Assembly: GCF_014898815.1 (NCBI RefSeq)
Contig: NW_026515541.1
Span: 2,418,001-2,482,000 of the forward strand
Origin: Panonychus citri
Lineage: Eukaryota > Arthropoda > Arachnida > Trombidiformes > Tetranychidae
DNA: 64,000 nucleotides
Reading direction: 5' to 3'
Shown piece by piece: positions 50,240 through 62,000 of this stretch. Positions within the stretch are counted from its first letter, which is position 1; the number at the start of each line of letters is the position of its first letter. A program made the position numbers and the translations under genes. Below the pieces are notes generated by a model that was given only the letters and a program-made list of their open reading frames with translations, ran no database searches and was not told the origin of the DNA.

Positions 50240-51937
50240 ACAGGGCATTTTTTTATCCACTACGGCTATTACACTGAATATCTCCAGAACTAAAAGTCAT
50301 ATGAATGTCAGACTTGACCAGAGGACTAAACAGAATTGGAGCGCTCGATCCTAAGTTTTTCAAGGTCATTGAGGTCATTTAACGAAGGTCATTTTAAGTT
50401 CGTAGTGTGAAAGAGCACAAAAAGTTACACTCAAACCTAAGGTTTGATGATATTCCGTCAAAAGGAAGCGGAGATACAGACTTTTCGGTAACATCTTAGT
50501 TTATGGTAGTGGGCGTGATTATTTTCTAATTACCACATTTATCCCTTTCGATTAATTGATTTAATCCAAGAAACAACCAGGATAAAACTCGGCAATATCT
50601 TTCAATAAGAGTTTGAAATTTTCTCCAATGTTTCTGCTGAAATAAGTTTTTCTGTAAACAAACTCTTCGATATATGTTGATCTCTTTTCACCACTACTAC
50701 TCTTTGGTAAACACTTTTTCAATGATCTCCATGATCACTCAATTTCTTGTGTATTTATGGTACGATCACTTGGATCCACAAAATTTTTTGAATGATTAAC
50801 TTGATCAACGGTATAACCCAATTGCCGCAAACAGAGATAGGCTTTCCATCTATCTGTTAGAATACGTGTTTTCTTTTCTACTCTTCTCAGAACCAATTCT
50901 TTTATCGTCTCTGAACCTCGATCAGGAACTAATTCAGCAAAACAAGCATTCGAGTTCCGTTCGATTCCACCGATGACCCAAGATTTTTTTTTCTCGCTTA
51001 ACAATAATCGTCCCTTATGGTTTTTCCTATGGAAGACTTTAGTTTCATCAATTTCAACTTCTTCACCTTCACCACCAATCTTACTATTGTTAAACGTACA
51101 CTTGTTGATACATAATTCTCGCAGCATTGAAAACTGATTGACAACAGTATTTCTATTTAAACCAAGAGCAGTTGCAGTGAAAAGGACAGTACATTTCGAT
51201 GTCCATAGGTAAATTGATTTAAGAGAAAGTAGAATTGATAAGTGACTATTACTGAACCAAGTGTATTGAGCCAAATTAACTGTTTGATTGCATTTATGGC
51301 AAAAATATCGAAATTTCAATTTTAGTTGAGATCTTTTTTGAAGAAACATTTCACCGTCACATTTTGGGTTAACACATACATGTTGTCGAGGAGAAGATAT
51401 TAATCCAAAGTATTTGCAAAACTCGAAACCAGGTAGAACTTCATCTTCTCTAGTAATTAAACTATTAAAATTTTCTAAATTTAGTTTTGAAAAATTTATA
51501 TCACTGAAATCAACCATGTTTAAAACAACAAACAGAAGATATTGTAGACTAACTCGTATGTAAAATCAATTAATCGAAAGGGATAAATGTGGTAATTAGA
51601 AAATGATCACGCCCACTACCATAAACTAAGATGTTACCGACTTTTCTTATAAACGCAACTCTTAAAGTGTTTTCAGATTGAAACATGCCTATCTTGTAAT
51701 CCGTTCATCACAGACACTTCAAAATAAAATCTGAGGTGTAATTTGATTTGCTCTTTCACACGACGACCTTAAAACGACCTTTAAATGCTACCTTCGTTAA
51801 ATAACCTCAATGACCTTGAAAAACGTAGGGTCGAGCGCTTCAATTCTCTCCAGTCCTCTGGTCAAGTCTGACATTCATTTGACTTTTAGTTCTGGAGATA
51901 TTCAGTGTAATAGCCGTAGTGGATAAAAAACGCCTGT
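50240..51937. mobile_element. Merlin (IS1016-type) DNA transposon
   Basis: Ends ACAGGGC...ATCCACTACGGC and its complement. Long inverted repeats of 320-370 bp: the outer 90 bp are nearly perfect (TGTCAGACTTGACCAGAGGAC), the middle is diverged, and the inner 70 bp are again nearly identical (CGGTAACATCTTAGTTTATGG). They flank a single minus-strand transposase. No clear 8-9 bp target duplication is visible. Confidence 0.87.
50561..51517 (-). pseudogene. Merlin transposase, one in-frame stop
   Basis: The frame opens at ATG 51517. A Zn-ribbon-like CVNPKCDG...CHKCNQ is followed by a DDE core of the IS1016/Merlin type: first Asp in EVEIDETKVF, second in RILTDRWKAY, and HSKNFVD...NTQEIE near the third acid. 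A TGA at 50735-50737 directly follows IE; the same frame then runs another 57 codons (SWRSLKKCLP...) to TAA at 50561. So a 318-codon gene has one premature stop beside its last catalytic segment. Confidence 0.87.
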
Positions 51938-52289
51938 ATATTTATCTTTAAAAAGGTCAATTGGACATCTAATGGACATTGTTGTGTGACCCTGACTTCA
52001 TGTCCAACCAAATTTAGTACTTATATATGCAGTGCTCACCCGTCATAGCTAGAGTCTTAATTTTTATCTTTATAATACTTCATACCATAAGGTATAACAT
52101 ACAAAAATCAAGAGGTAAAAAGCATTAGTATGCATATAAGAAAACTTGATTTTTGCCCTTAGAGCTCCATGGACAAAATCCAACTTTGAAGCCCTGTATC
52201 TCAGGAACTAGATCTTTCTCAAATTCAACACTCGCACATAATATGTGGTTTGACATGAGCTATGTGTACAAAATTTCAGGTCTCTAAAC
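51938..52289. other. Spacer between the Merlin and Tc1/mariner elements
   Basis: No gene. It includes unusual non-AT-rich text (GCCCTGTATCTCAGGAACTAG), probably part of the terminal region of the Tc1/mariner element. Its inverted repeats could not be paired by eye. Confidence 0.4.
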
Positions 52290-53268
52290 GTGCAGACTTA
52301 ATCCGAAGTTCAGCCAAAAATTTGAGTCTAATTGTTTAGTTGACCACCAATTGATAATTGGTGTTTTCATTTCTTCCGTTGTTGTTGCTAATTCATTTGA
52401 ATTCAGTAAATCCTTTTTTATTAGTCCCCAAACGTTTTCTATTTGATTCAAGTCCGGAAAGTAAGGGGCTGATGTTAATAATCCACAATTAGCACTTTGA
52501 GGTGAGCCTTCACTATTGAAAGAACTCAGGTATTATTCTGGTTTTATGAGCAGGGAAATTATCATGTATCCAATAACATAAAGATGAACCAAAACGATCT
52601 TTGATCAAATTTAAACCATAGGTAGAAAGTATTTCACAATAAGTATCAGAATCTAATCTCGAGTCAAGGAAAACAATAGGGCCTAATCCATGGTAAGTAA
52701 TTGCCTCCCAAACTGAAGCAACTTTAAGACAGCAATGATCTGAGTAATTGATAAACTTTTCATTGTATCTTTCACCTCTTGGCCTTTTTACAATTCTTAT
52801 TCCATTTTTTTCTTATAAAATACAACATTCATCAACGAAAATACATTCTCTCCAATCAACATCAGGATTTTATTGAGACCAAACTACTTTATTCTGTCTA
52901 TTAACAGCGAAAAGATTTGATTTTATCGCCGCATGATGAGATTTAATACCATGTATTTTCAGGCAATTGTTGATTTTTCTTGGACAACACTCAAGCTCTA
53001 ACTCTTTTTTAATTACTGTTGCTGGTTTCGCAGGGTCTTCATGGTGTTTCAATAAGATATTGAGTTGATCATCTGATGACAAAACACTTGATGATTTACA
53101 ATTCACGTAAACATTGTCCAAATTACCTCTTTGCCTGTAGTAACTTCTCCATCTATCAATTGTTCTGATTCCAACATCTAACTCCTGAGAAATTTCAAAG
53201 TTACTATGATAATGATGAAATAAGTAAATCGCTTGATTTCTTGCCTAAAGGTCATAAGCTTTAGGCAT
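52290..53268 (-). pseudogene. Tc1/mariner-type transposase, decayed
   Basis: From ATG 53268 the N-terminus has a helix-turn-helix (FEISQELDVGIRTIDRWRSYY) and a second one (PATVIKKELELECCPRKINN). A DDE core follows, with WRECIFVDE, CYWIHDNFPAHKT and SAPYFPDLNQIENVWGLIK, which are hallmarks of Tc1/mariner. Stops (for example after PKAYDL and WSQ) and at least one frameshift near 52520 break the frame. Confidence 0.82.
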
Positions 53269-53819
53269 AATTAAATTGAACAACAAAACTAACAATCAAA
53301 ACAATCGTCAATGTGGTTACTAATTGTTTGATTTCAATGCTCTTTGTTATTTAAATATTGATAAGGTTGAATTGGATTAATTGTGATTATCGCTTCCCTT
53401 GAGATACCTGCGTGAATGATTTAAAACCACTGTCAAACGCATTTTCTCCGACTGTATTAATAAAATATAAAATATTAATAAATAAGAATCGGTTAATCGG
53501 TAACATATCTAATCGATGATTTTTTTGCTGGCCTCTTTATTTAATTTATGCATATAGATTAGATACATCAACTGATTTAAATCACAAATAAGCCTTAATA
53601 TAATTTTTCTCCAGCATTGAATTCATATAGTGGTAATAATGGAATAACCTTTCAGACATATAATTCAGAAAACATCAATAAATTTAATACTTATCGTATC
53701 GATATAAATATTGTTCTCATTTACGAAGATGTCATAGAGAATTACCCTTCTCAAGTTTTTGTTTTCTCCAATTCTTAGTGAATTTGATTAATCGTATTGT
53801 AAAATCTTTTCCTAAGAAA
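53269..53819. other. AT-rich flank upstream of MFS copy 3
   Basis: No gene seen. It contains the remaining edge of the Tc1/mariner insertion and the promoter region of MFS copy 3. The upstream in-frame codons of that gene start with GTG, not ATG. Confidence 0.45.
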
Positions 53820-55385
53820 ATGAAGTTTCCAAAGATTCCAGTCAATAATTATCTTTATTTGCTCAAATCTTTTCTTACTTACACAACATTTTTCACCTTA
53901 GGAAGTGCGATGGCCCTTTTAGGGTCTAGTCTACTTGATTTACAAATTCTCGCTGATGTGAAGTTTACCAAAATCTCTCAACTTGTAACCTTAAAGTCTT
54001 GTGGTCAAATCGTTGGTACACTTATCGGTAAGCTTGTATTCATTGACTAAATTGCATGTAAATTCTAATTGTATCCATTTTCAGCCAGTGTCTTGAATGA
54101 AAAGTTCGAAGCATCGTTCATATTATCAATGTCCAATCTAATAACTGGAGTATTTCTTGGACTTGGACCCATTTTGGTGAAGTTTGAATTTATGGCGATA
54201 TGTTTTTTTATTGTTGGAACAAGTCTGGGGGTAGCTGAAGTTTGTAAGGCTAGAACTTGTTAATTGTTTTCAATCATTAATGATAGTTGACTTAAAGTTT
54301 CGAACATTTCAATTTTCAGTGTGTAACCTTTGGTTAACTCAGATATGGAAAGATGAATGTGCCAATTTTTTACAAATACTCCACATGTCCGTTGGTATTG
54401 GTGCTCTGACAGCACCAGTGATTTCAAGACTCTTCTTGTTACCCAATGAAGATTCAGTAGAAAGTGAAACTAACACCGATTTTAAATTTAATAGAAGGTA
54501 CTCAAGTGAAGATGTGATTGTTAAATATGCTTTCTTGAGTATTGCATCGATTCCAATGCTCACGTCGATTCCGTTGATGATCATTTATATTTTTAAAGAT
54601 CGTAAGACTTTAAATTCACCAGATCAATCGAACCAACAACCAAAAGACCAAATCGAAGCTCGAAGTCCAAGTAAACTTAAAACCTACGTGGCCGTTTTGA
54701 TGGTCGCTGGAATCAACCATGCAGTTATCAGTCTCGAAGGAATAATTGGTAAATTACCATATACAATTTATTTGTATTGATTTGACAATTTTATTAATCA
54801 TTGATATTTTAATGTTTATTAGGCTCTTTGGTTACTCCGTTTTCGGTTAGATCTGATCTTCATATGGACAAAAAGCTCAGTGTTTTGGTCGCAACCGTTT
54901 TCTGGTCTTGTTTCTCATTCACTCGACTGATTTATATACCTTTGACTTTCATCATTGGAGAAGCTAAACTACAAATTATCGCCTTAATTATTTCCCTTTG
55001 TGGTATATTTGTCACTGTTCCTTGGGCTCTTTATGATGAAACTTGCATGTGGATCGGATTCACTCTTATTGGTGTCGGTATATCACCGATATTTGCTTCA
55101 TCTTATGGTATGTTGAACAAGTATGTCAATGTGACCTCTAGGATGACCTCATTCATATTATTCGTTGGTTTGATCGGTGAATCTGCTCATCCAGCCATAG
55201 TTGCGACTCTAATGTCCAACAATATGATAGTGTTTTTATATTATATCGGTGCTCTGGGCTTATGCTTCATACTCCTATTCTTTGTATTCTTAGTTTATTG
55301 TAAAAATGCTTTGAGAGCTTCGATTCATCAAACGGCCACACAAGATACATTGGGAACATTTGTCGAAAGTCATGATAGATTCTAA
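53820..55385 (+). CDS. MFS transporter, NaGLT1/MFSD4-like, copy 3 (4 exons)
   Basis: Exons 53820-54027, 54085-54243, 54320-54748 and 54823-55385 give 452 residues. The start is the ATG of MKFPKIPV. Exon 4 encodes the same 185-residue stretch as copy 2, with intron 3 also the same. Exons 1-3 differ in scattered residues (for example GSAMALLGSS for GCTMALLGSS). Homology to copy 2 stops about 12 bp past the stop codon. Membrane transporter, substrate unknown; it may be a recent duplicate homogenised with copy 2. Confidence 0.78.
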
Positions 55386-56483
55386 TCTCATAATTGTAAT
55401 AAATTTTCTTCGTTTCTAATATTCTGATCTTCAGATAAACAAAGTATTCTGATTGAATTTGTGCTCGATAAAAACTTTCGGAAACTTTTTCTTCGAGTTC
55501 TTCTTTTATTCGTTATATTCGAGATAATCTCACCAATTCACTATCTGGTATTATTTCACTTAATTCGTTACTTTGATGCATCGAATCGGATTTTGGTCTA
55601 AATTCTTACTGAATAATAAATCGCCAACAGAATTGATTTACAATAAGATTATTATTATGGAAGATGATCGAAACAATCAAGTCTTGTTTTTACAATGAAA
55701 AGTTTTACAATTTGATTACCTAAAAGGCCACACACAATTAATAGTTTGCTTTATTTTCTTGATTTACATTGATTATTAATAATTAGAAAATAATATCTTA
55801 ATCAACATTTGAATTAAAATAGTCATTCAATTTCAACAGATTTGTAGTTAACTTGATTACCAAACATTAAAAAGGTTTTCGTGTGTTGATTTTCAAGAAT
55901 GACGGGATTATAATTAATTCAATTGTTTTCTTTTCTGGTAAAATTAATTGACATAGATTGATTAACGATGAGGAATGTTAATGTTAATTAAATTAATTTT
56001 TTTAACCAAATTTAATTATTGTCATATCATCAAAAAGGATTGACAGACAACAAATTGGCTTAGGTGTTAATTGGTGAGTGAGATTTGATGATTAGAAAAA
56101 AATTACAAAGTAAAACAAAATAATGGCTTAGTAGGAATTACGGTGAATATCAATGGCGATGGACGGAGGTCAAGATTAGATTCGTAGAGTCCAAATTGTT
56201 AGCGTTCACTTCGTAGTAGACGTTATTCTAATTCAAAGAATTAACACTTTTACTTTGGTGAATCAACAATCAATTTAATCAAAGTTTAATCTTCATGCTC
56301 GGTGATCAATTTGGCCTCCTTTGTATATGGCTATTTGTTGGTCAGTTTGTTACTTGAATGTTAATCCAATCCTGAGATTCATTAATTGATTGACTGAATC
56401 CAACATTCTCCAGATAATCTCGTTGAAACGATCTTTGGCAATACAATTTAATCTGAATAACATTTTGTATCCAATTTTAACGG
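55386..56483. other. AT-rich region between convergent genes
   Basis: No coding frame. It should contain the 3' ends of MFS copy 3 and the PDZ gene. Confidence 0.5.
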
Positions 56484-59029
56484 TTAAACTTTTTTAATTA
56501 GCATCTCATCAGCTGATCCATCATTTAATTGACCCATATCACAGGTCGTCTTGTAACGAGCTTCATTTGATAAACTTGGAAGATTACTTTCAACATCACT
56601 CAAGTAACTCCATGATTCGAAATCGTTGTCACCGGTTTCACCAATTTGGATGATCGTTGATGGTGGTACCTTTGATCCAATACTATGGCCAATTCCTCCA
56701 ATCCCATTTAAACCAGATTTATTAATTAGATTAGTGTTACAGTTAGTTTTGGGTAATTTTCCATAAGAGAGTTTACTTTTATGAGCAAGAAACTCTTCAT
56801 GCGACATCATCACTTGACTTAATTCATTTGGACTTATTTCAATTACTTCAGGTTCATCGGGATATTTATTATTATTTGTTGATGATGATGAAGATGAGTC
56901 AGTTTGCCCATGAATATTATCATCGTTATCACTTTTGTCTCCTTCTTTTGGGTTGCTTATTCCGTTCACAGGAGATTTGTTTTCGTCTTTAAATAATGGA
57001 GATGTTTCAATTTTCGTTGGAACGGCGAATATCGTTGAATCTAATCTCTCCTGTGATGGTGAAAGTTTCTCGTATTTACTTGATAAAGTTGAGGGTTTTT
57101 CCGGTGTTGGAGGTTTCATCTCATGAGTATTAATCGTACTTTTATCATGGTGAACACTTTTTGCTGACCCATTGATTGTAGTTAATTTATTCGGTTGTAC
57201 TTTTTGTGTTACATTATCATCATAAGGTAAATCCTCTGGTTCCATCTGAGAATTTGTATTGAGATAAGATTTTAATTTGAAATCTTCTACTGATGGTTTA
57301 GATGAAGAAGCAATTTGCGATTGATGGTGTTGATGATCTGGACCAAATCCATCGGGTGGTGCGACAATATTTTCTTCTTCACTTATGGTCATGTCCGTTG
57401 TTTCAAATTTACTGCTTGATCTTAATCGAGAATCAGTTGAGTTGGAAAGACTATTTCTTTTAAGACTCGTTCTTTCTGCTGGTTTGGGTGCAATGAGTTT
57501 ATCTGAACTTTCGTCAATCGTAATTGTCAATGAATCGTCAGTAAAGTCGTTTGTTTTACTATTTGATCCCAGCATTTCAGATGAGTATGTTGTCGATAGA
57601 CTATCAGGTCCATTTACTGGTGGCTTAGATTCACTCCACCTCAGTAATCCTTCATTATCTTCAACCAAAGTTCCTTGTTGAAGTATCTTATTTTCCTCGG
57701 GTCCAAGTTGATCTCTCAAATCGAGAGAAACTGCTCTCTCCAAGATAATTGTTGATGTTGGCTTCTTATTCTTGACCAAGGTTAAATCTGACATGGAGCA
57801 CGATCTTGATTTACCATTTGCTGGACTAGGAGCTCGACCAGTTCGACCATCAGTTTTAATTTCTTTAACCAAATTAACTGCTAAAGGTTCAGTTATAGAT
57901 TCATCACTCGTTAATGATTCGATTGCCAAACTCATTGAAGCATCAATGGCCGGGGATTTGATCTCACTGATGTCGGATAAAGATTGACCTTGAAGCATAT
58001 TGAAATCTTCTGAACTACCCTGTTCTTGATGAATATCTGCATGAGTTTCAACCTTAGATCCTCCTGGAGTAGTTGATCTCTGTTCATTTCTATGATTTTT
58101 GACAATCAACAGAGTACCATCATCAATGACATCTCTCCCATCAATGGATCCAGGTTTCATTTCAATTGAACAAACTGATGATGAGGGTGATGGAGGAGCG
58201 GGAGCTTTACGTTTCCCCTGGTTCAACTTTCTAGGTTGATCAATATCGGTGGGTGATCCATGGGGTATCATTATCATCGGCTCATCAAATACTGGTTTCT
58301 CATTTATTGGTTCATTTTTATCCTGTGGTAAGTTATTAACCATCTCATCAATAGGAATTGATGAAGATAAATGTTTAATTGAAGTAACCATTGGCTCTTT
58401 TGGGCTCATGTTGATTGCAATTTCTTCAGATTTTGTATTATTTGTTGGTGAGGGTAAAATGTAACTGGAACTTGAAGATATTTGACCATTCATTAAACCG
58501 GACGCATCCAGTGAATAGCATGAATGATGATAACCACCCTCAGAACCATCATTTAAACCATTAGTGCTACAGTAATCAGTGGTCATCTTTCCCGATTGAT
58601 TGGATTTTATGCTTGCGGTTGACCGATAAAGTGAAGTTTTTATTTTCCTCAATAAACTGTTGATACTTTTAATACTTCCAAAACTTTTCTCCTCTAAACT
58701 TGATGGTGGTTTATCATCATCACCACTTCCTCCAACTCCACCACTGCCATTTAAACGAGTCGTTAATTCACCAACTGAATGACTACGGAAAACTGGATGT
58801 AAAATCCGATGATTAGATGGATCAGAAGAACCAGTGAATCCGTTAGCATATCGACGAGGCATGTAAATATGTCCATTGCTGGTCAAGCCGTTAGGTGTGG
58901 TCGCTTTGCTTTTGGACGTTTTCTCGACCTGAAGGGTCACATCATAAGGCGAAGCATAACTGAGGATGGTCAGGGCATCTTCGTAAACCATTTTCTCACA
59001 GGAAACCGTTATACTCATGATACGATCAC
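56484..59029 (-). CDS. PDZ-domain protein, last exon: end of PDZ domain and long disordered tail
   Basis: The exon starts at 59029 after an acceptor (CTCTTAAAG), reading GDRIMSITVSCEKMVYEDAL, then ILSYASPYDVTLQVE. This is the second half of a PDZ domain (the GDRI turn, last helix and strand), close in style to AHNAK-type PDZ domains as I recall. The following about 810 residues are disordered: Ser, Pro, Asn and acidic rich, with PDQHHHQ-type runs and a basic-proline patch KRKAPAPPSPSSS that could bind SH3 domains. It ends LIKKV. The first part of the PDZ domain must be on exons right of the window or in the large intron. The in-frame ATG inside the intron side (59129) is not the true start. 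Confidence 0.75.
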
Positions 59030-62000
59030 CTTTAAGAGAGACAATAGAAAAAGAAACAATTAATAGTCTGGTTGAAACAATTAGTTGATTAAAATAAGGA
59101 AGAGAGTTGATAAATATCATTGTAAACAATTAGCGACTAAAAGTCAATTCGTTTCACTTTTTTTTGCAAACAAAATTTAATTACTTGTGCAGAGTCACTG
59201 GAAATTTCATTTGATTACAATTCCAGGTAATAATTCAACTTAATTAGTTAATTTCTCCCTATGAGTTTCCGTGACTTTAATTGGGAAGAATCAAGAAAAA
59301 TACTTGTATCTGATTGCGTGACACTTGATATGATTAAATTTGTATTAAATTGTAATTGCGTTTCTATTGTGACCAATTAAATATTGATCATGATGAAGAT
59401 AAGTTAATAGTAGTTTTTTAAAAGTACTAATCAACTTAAGTTAATAAGTTTTAAGTTCATGATACAATTTTTAGGTATCACTTGTGGTCAATCAAGAAAA
59501 GAGGTAACAATCTATGTTGAGCAATTTAATTGATGGACGGAAATTGTCTTTAATGAATCTTAATCAAAGTTAATTGTAGTTTAACTTTTGAGTGATGACA
59601 GTTTTCAATCAAAAGTTTGTTGTAAAAATATAATCATTAACTTAATCTTTCCCAATTTAAACTGGATCGGAAAACATTATTCTAATTAATAAGGTTTCAT
59701 CCTTAATCCTTTTGAGTTAATCGTGATAATCATCATCATAGTTATTAGCGAGTTAATCTTATTTAAATTGCTCATTTCCTAATAATAATATACAATTCTG
59801 AGTTGAATTTGAAGTGAGTACATAAATTAAGATAAAATTATCGTAATTAATTACGTAGAAACGTTAATTGCAATTTAATAGGTGTATTGTTAAATTTTCT
59901 ATCATCACAATTGAAGTGAAAGTTAATTTAATGATAATGTAAGTGAATCAAATTCAAAGGTTGTCGTCAATGATTTTGGTTCCTCCATCAATCAAATCAA
60001 ATGTAACAATTAGATATTAATCAACACAATGAGAGCGATAACTTTAAGCTGATCAAATATTTGAGCAACAGAAAATCAAAAATCTAACCTCAATGAGCAG
60101 CATTTTGTAATCAAATTTAATTGTTGCTAAATTGTATCTAGATTAACTTGATTATAATGCTACGATTGACTATTATCCAATTTGAATGAATGGATGAAAA
60201 AAAAATTAAACACAATTTAGTAGGAAATCAAATTACATCCTGACAAATTTAGTTAAACAATAATTAAGGAAATCATTTGATTATTATTAATATTATCATC
60301 ATTAAAATTATCATCTAATAGTAATCATTTAATTGTAATAATAATAATAATAAATTGTAACTTGTTTCTGTGTTGTTTTGATTGTTTGAATGGTGACAAT
60401 ATTCAACTTTATTAACTGCGAATGCAAATTTAATTGTAACAATTAGTCTCTATATTTAAGCCTAATAGTGATAAGAGTCAAATATTAGTAATTAAATAAT
60501 CAACAATTAACAATTTCTGGTAATCAAAACAGAAGAGGGAAATTTAATTGCTGGGATAACCATTAAATGGAGTTGATTGTGCCCAAAATTAGTAATATAA
60601 TATAAAAATTCAAAGGATAGCAATTAAATGAACCAGGATTTGATTAACAAAACAATTAATTATCATCACAAATCGTGAGTTGATCAAAAAGTAACATTGT
60701 TTTAATTCCGATTTAACTTGCGATCAATTGAGGTTTTAGTTCACAATTTAACCTTCCAATGATTAACATTTTCGTATCATGATCATTACAATCAAATAAT
60801 CATTTTCACAATTAGCTAATACAAGAAAAAAACATTAATATCCTGTGTCTTGATCTACAATTTAATTCATACTTTAAGTTAATCAGAAATTATTAATAGT
60901 ACTCTTTAAGTAGAGGATAAGCTTTAGATCACCTTTTTAAATAGTCAGGTCACAATGTGATTTAATCAATTGACCTCGGCAACTATGTCAACTATCAATT
61001 ACTAATCTTGATAATTTGTAATCACCAATACACTTTCCTGATGATAGTGTCTCAGGTTAATCAATAGGAAATAATAGATTTGATCAATCTCTTAATAGGA
61101 TTGTCACGCAGTTCGTGCAATAGATTAACTTAATACACTATCCATTCAATCAATTGAATTCATTACACTCACGACATATAATGACCTTCGTTGATTGTTA
61201 TTGAATCAATAGATTTTTCTTATTATAATAAAGAAAGTAAATATGTAATTTCTTTCAACAATTAACTAATTGGTTTGACAATTTAAAACAATTTTTGCGT
61301 CCAATTTCAGGTAGACTAAATTATCTAGGGATTAAGTTTGATTAGATTACAATTTAAAGATTTAAAGATTGTTGATATCATTGAAAATCTTACAAATGAT
61401 TATTTGGAAACAGTTAATGTTAATTGTTGAAAATGAAAAATTGTAAACTTGATTTATTAGAAAATCTCTTCCACTATCATTACCTTAAATTAGCCATTAT
61501 TATTGATCAGACTAATTGTAAGTCCATAATCAATATGTTTTACATCGACGAACATTAAACTAAACATGATTATCAAATTCTGAACACGCACCGACTTGCT
61601 TGATTTAGCACCTAATTTTGGTTGATTCCGATAATAATCAAGCATCATCAGTATATCAGTATTATTATCAATTCGTTTTTTTTTCAATCAACAAGAATTA
61701 TTATTGATTGTGTTCATCTTTTTGAGTAAAACATGAAAGCAACAACAAGAAAAAAAAAACATCAACAATCATGTTGATTTTAATTCAGATGAAACTTTAA
61801 ATCATTTTAGATCAACCAAACCCGATTGCCATTAACGAACCCGAAACTTTTTCCCTTTTTGATAACGTGTGACCCATTCAGATATAATATTAATCTCGGT
61901 TGAAACCAAAAGTAAAATTAAATTTTACTGTTCAACGAATTGGATTTTGGTTGAACTTTTTTTTTAACTTTTTCTCGCTATTCTGGATAAGCACATACTC

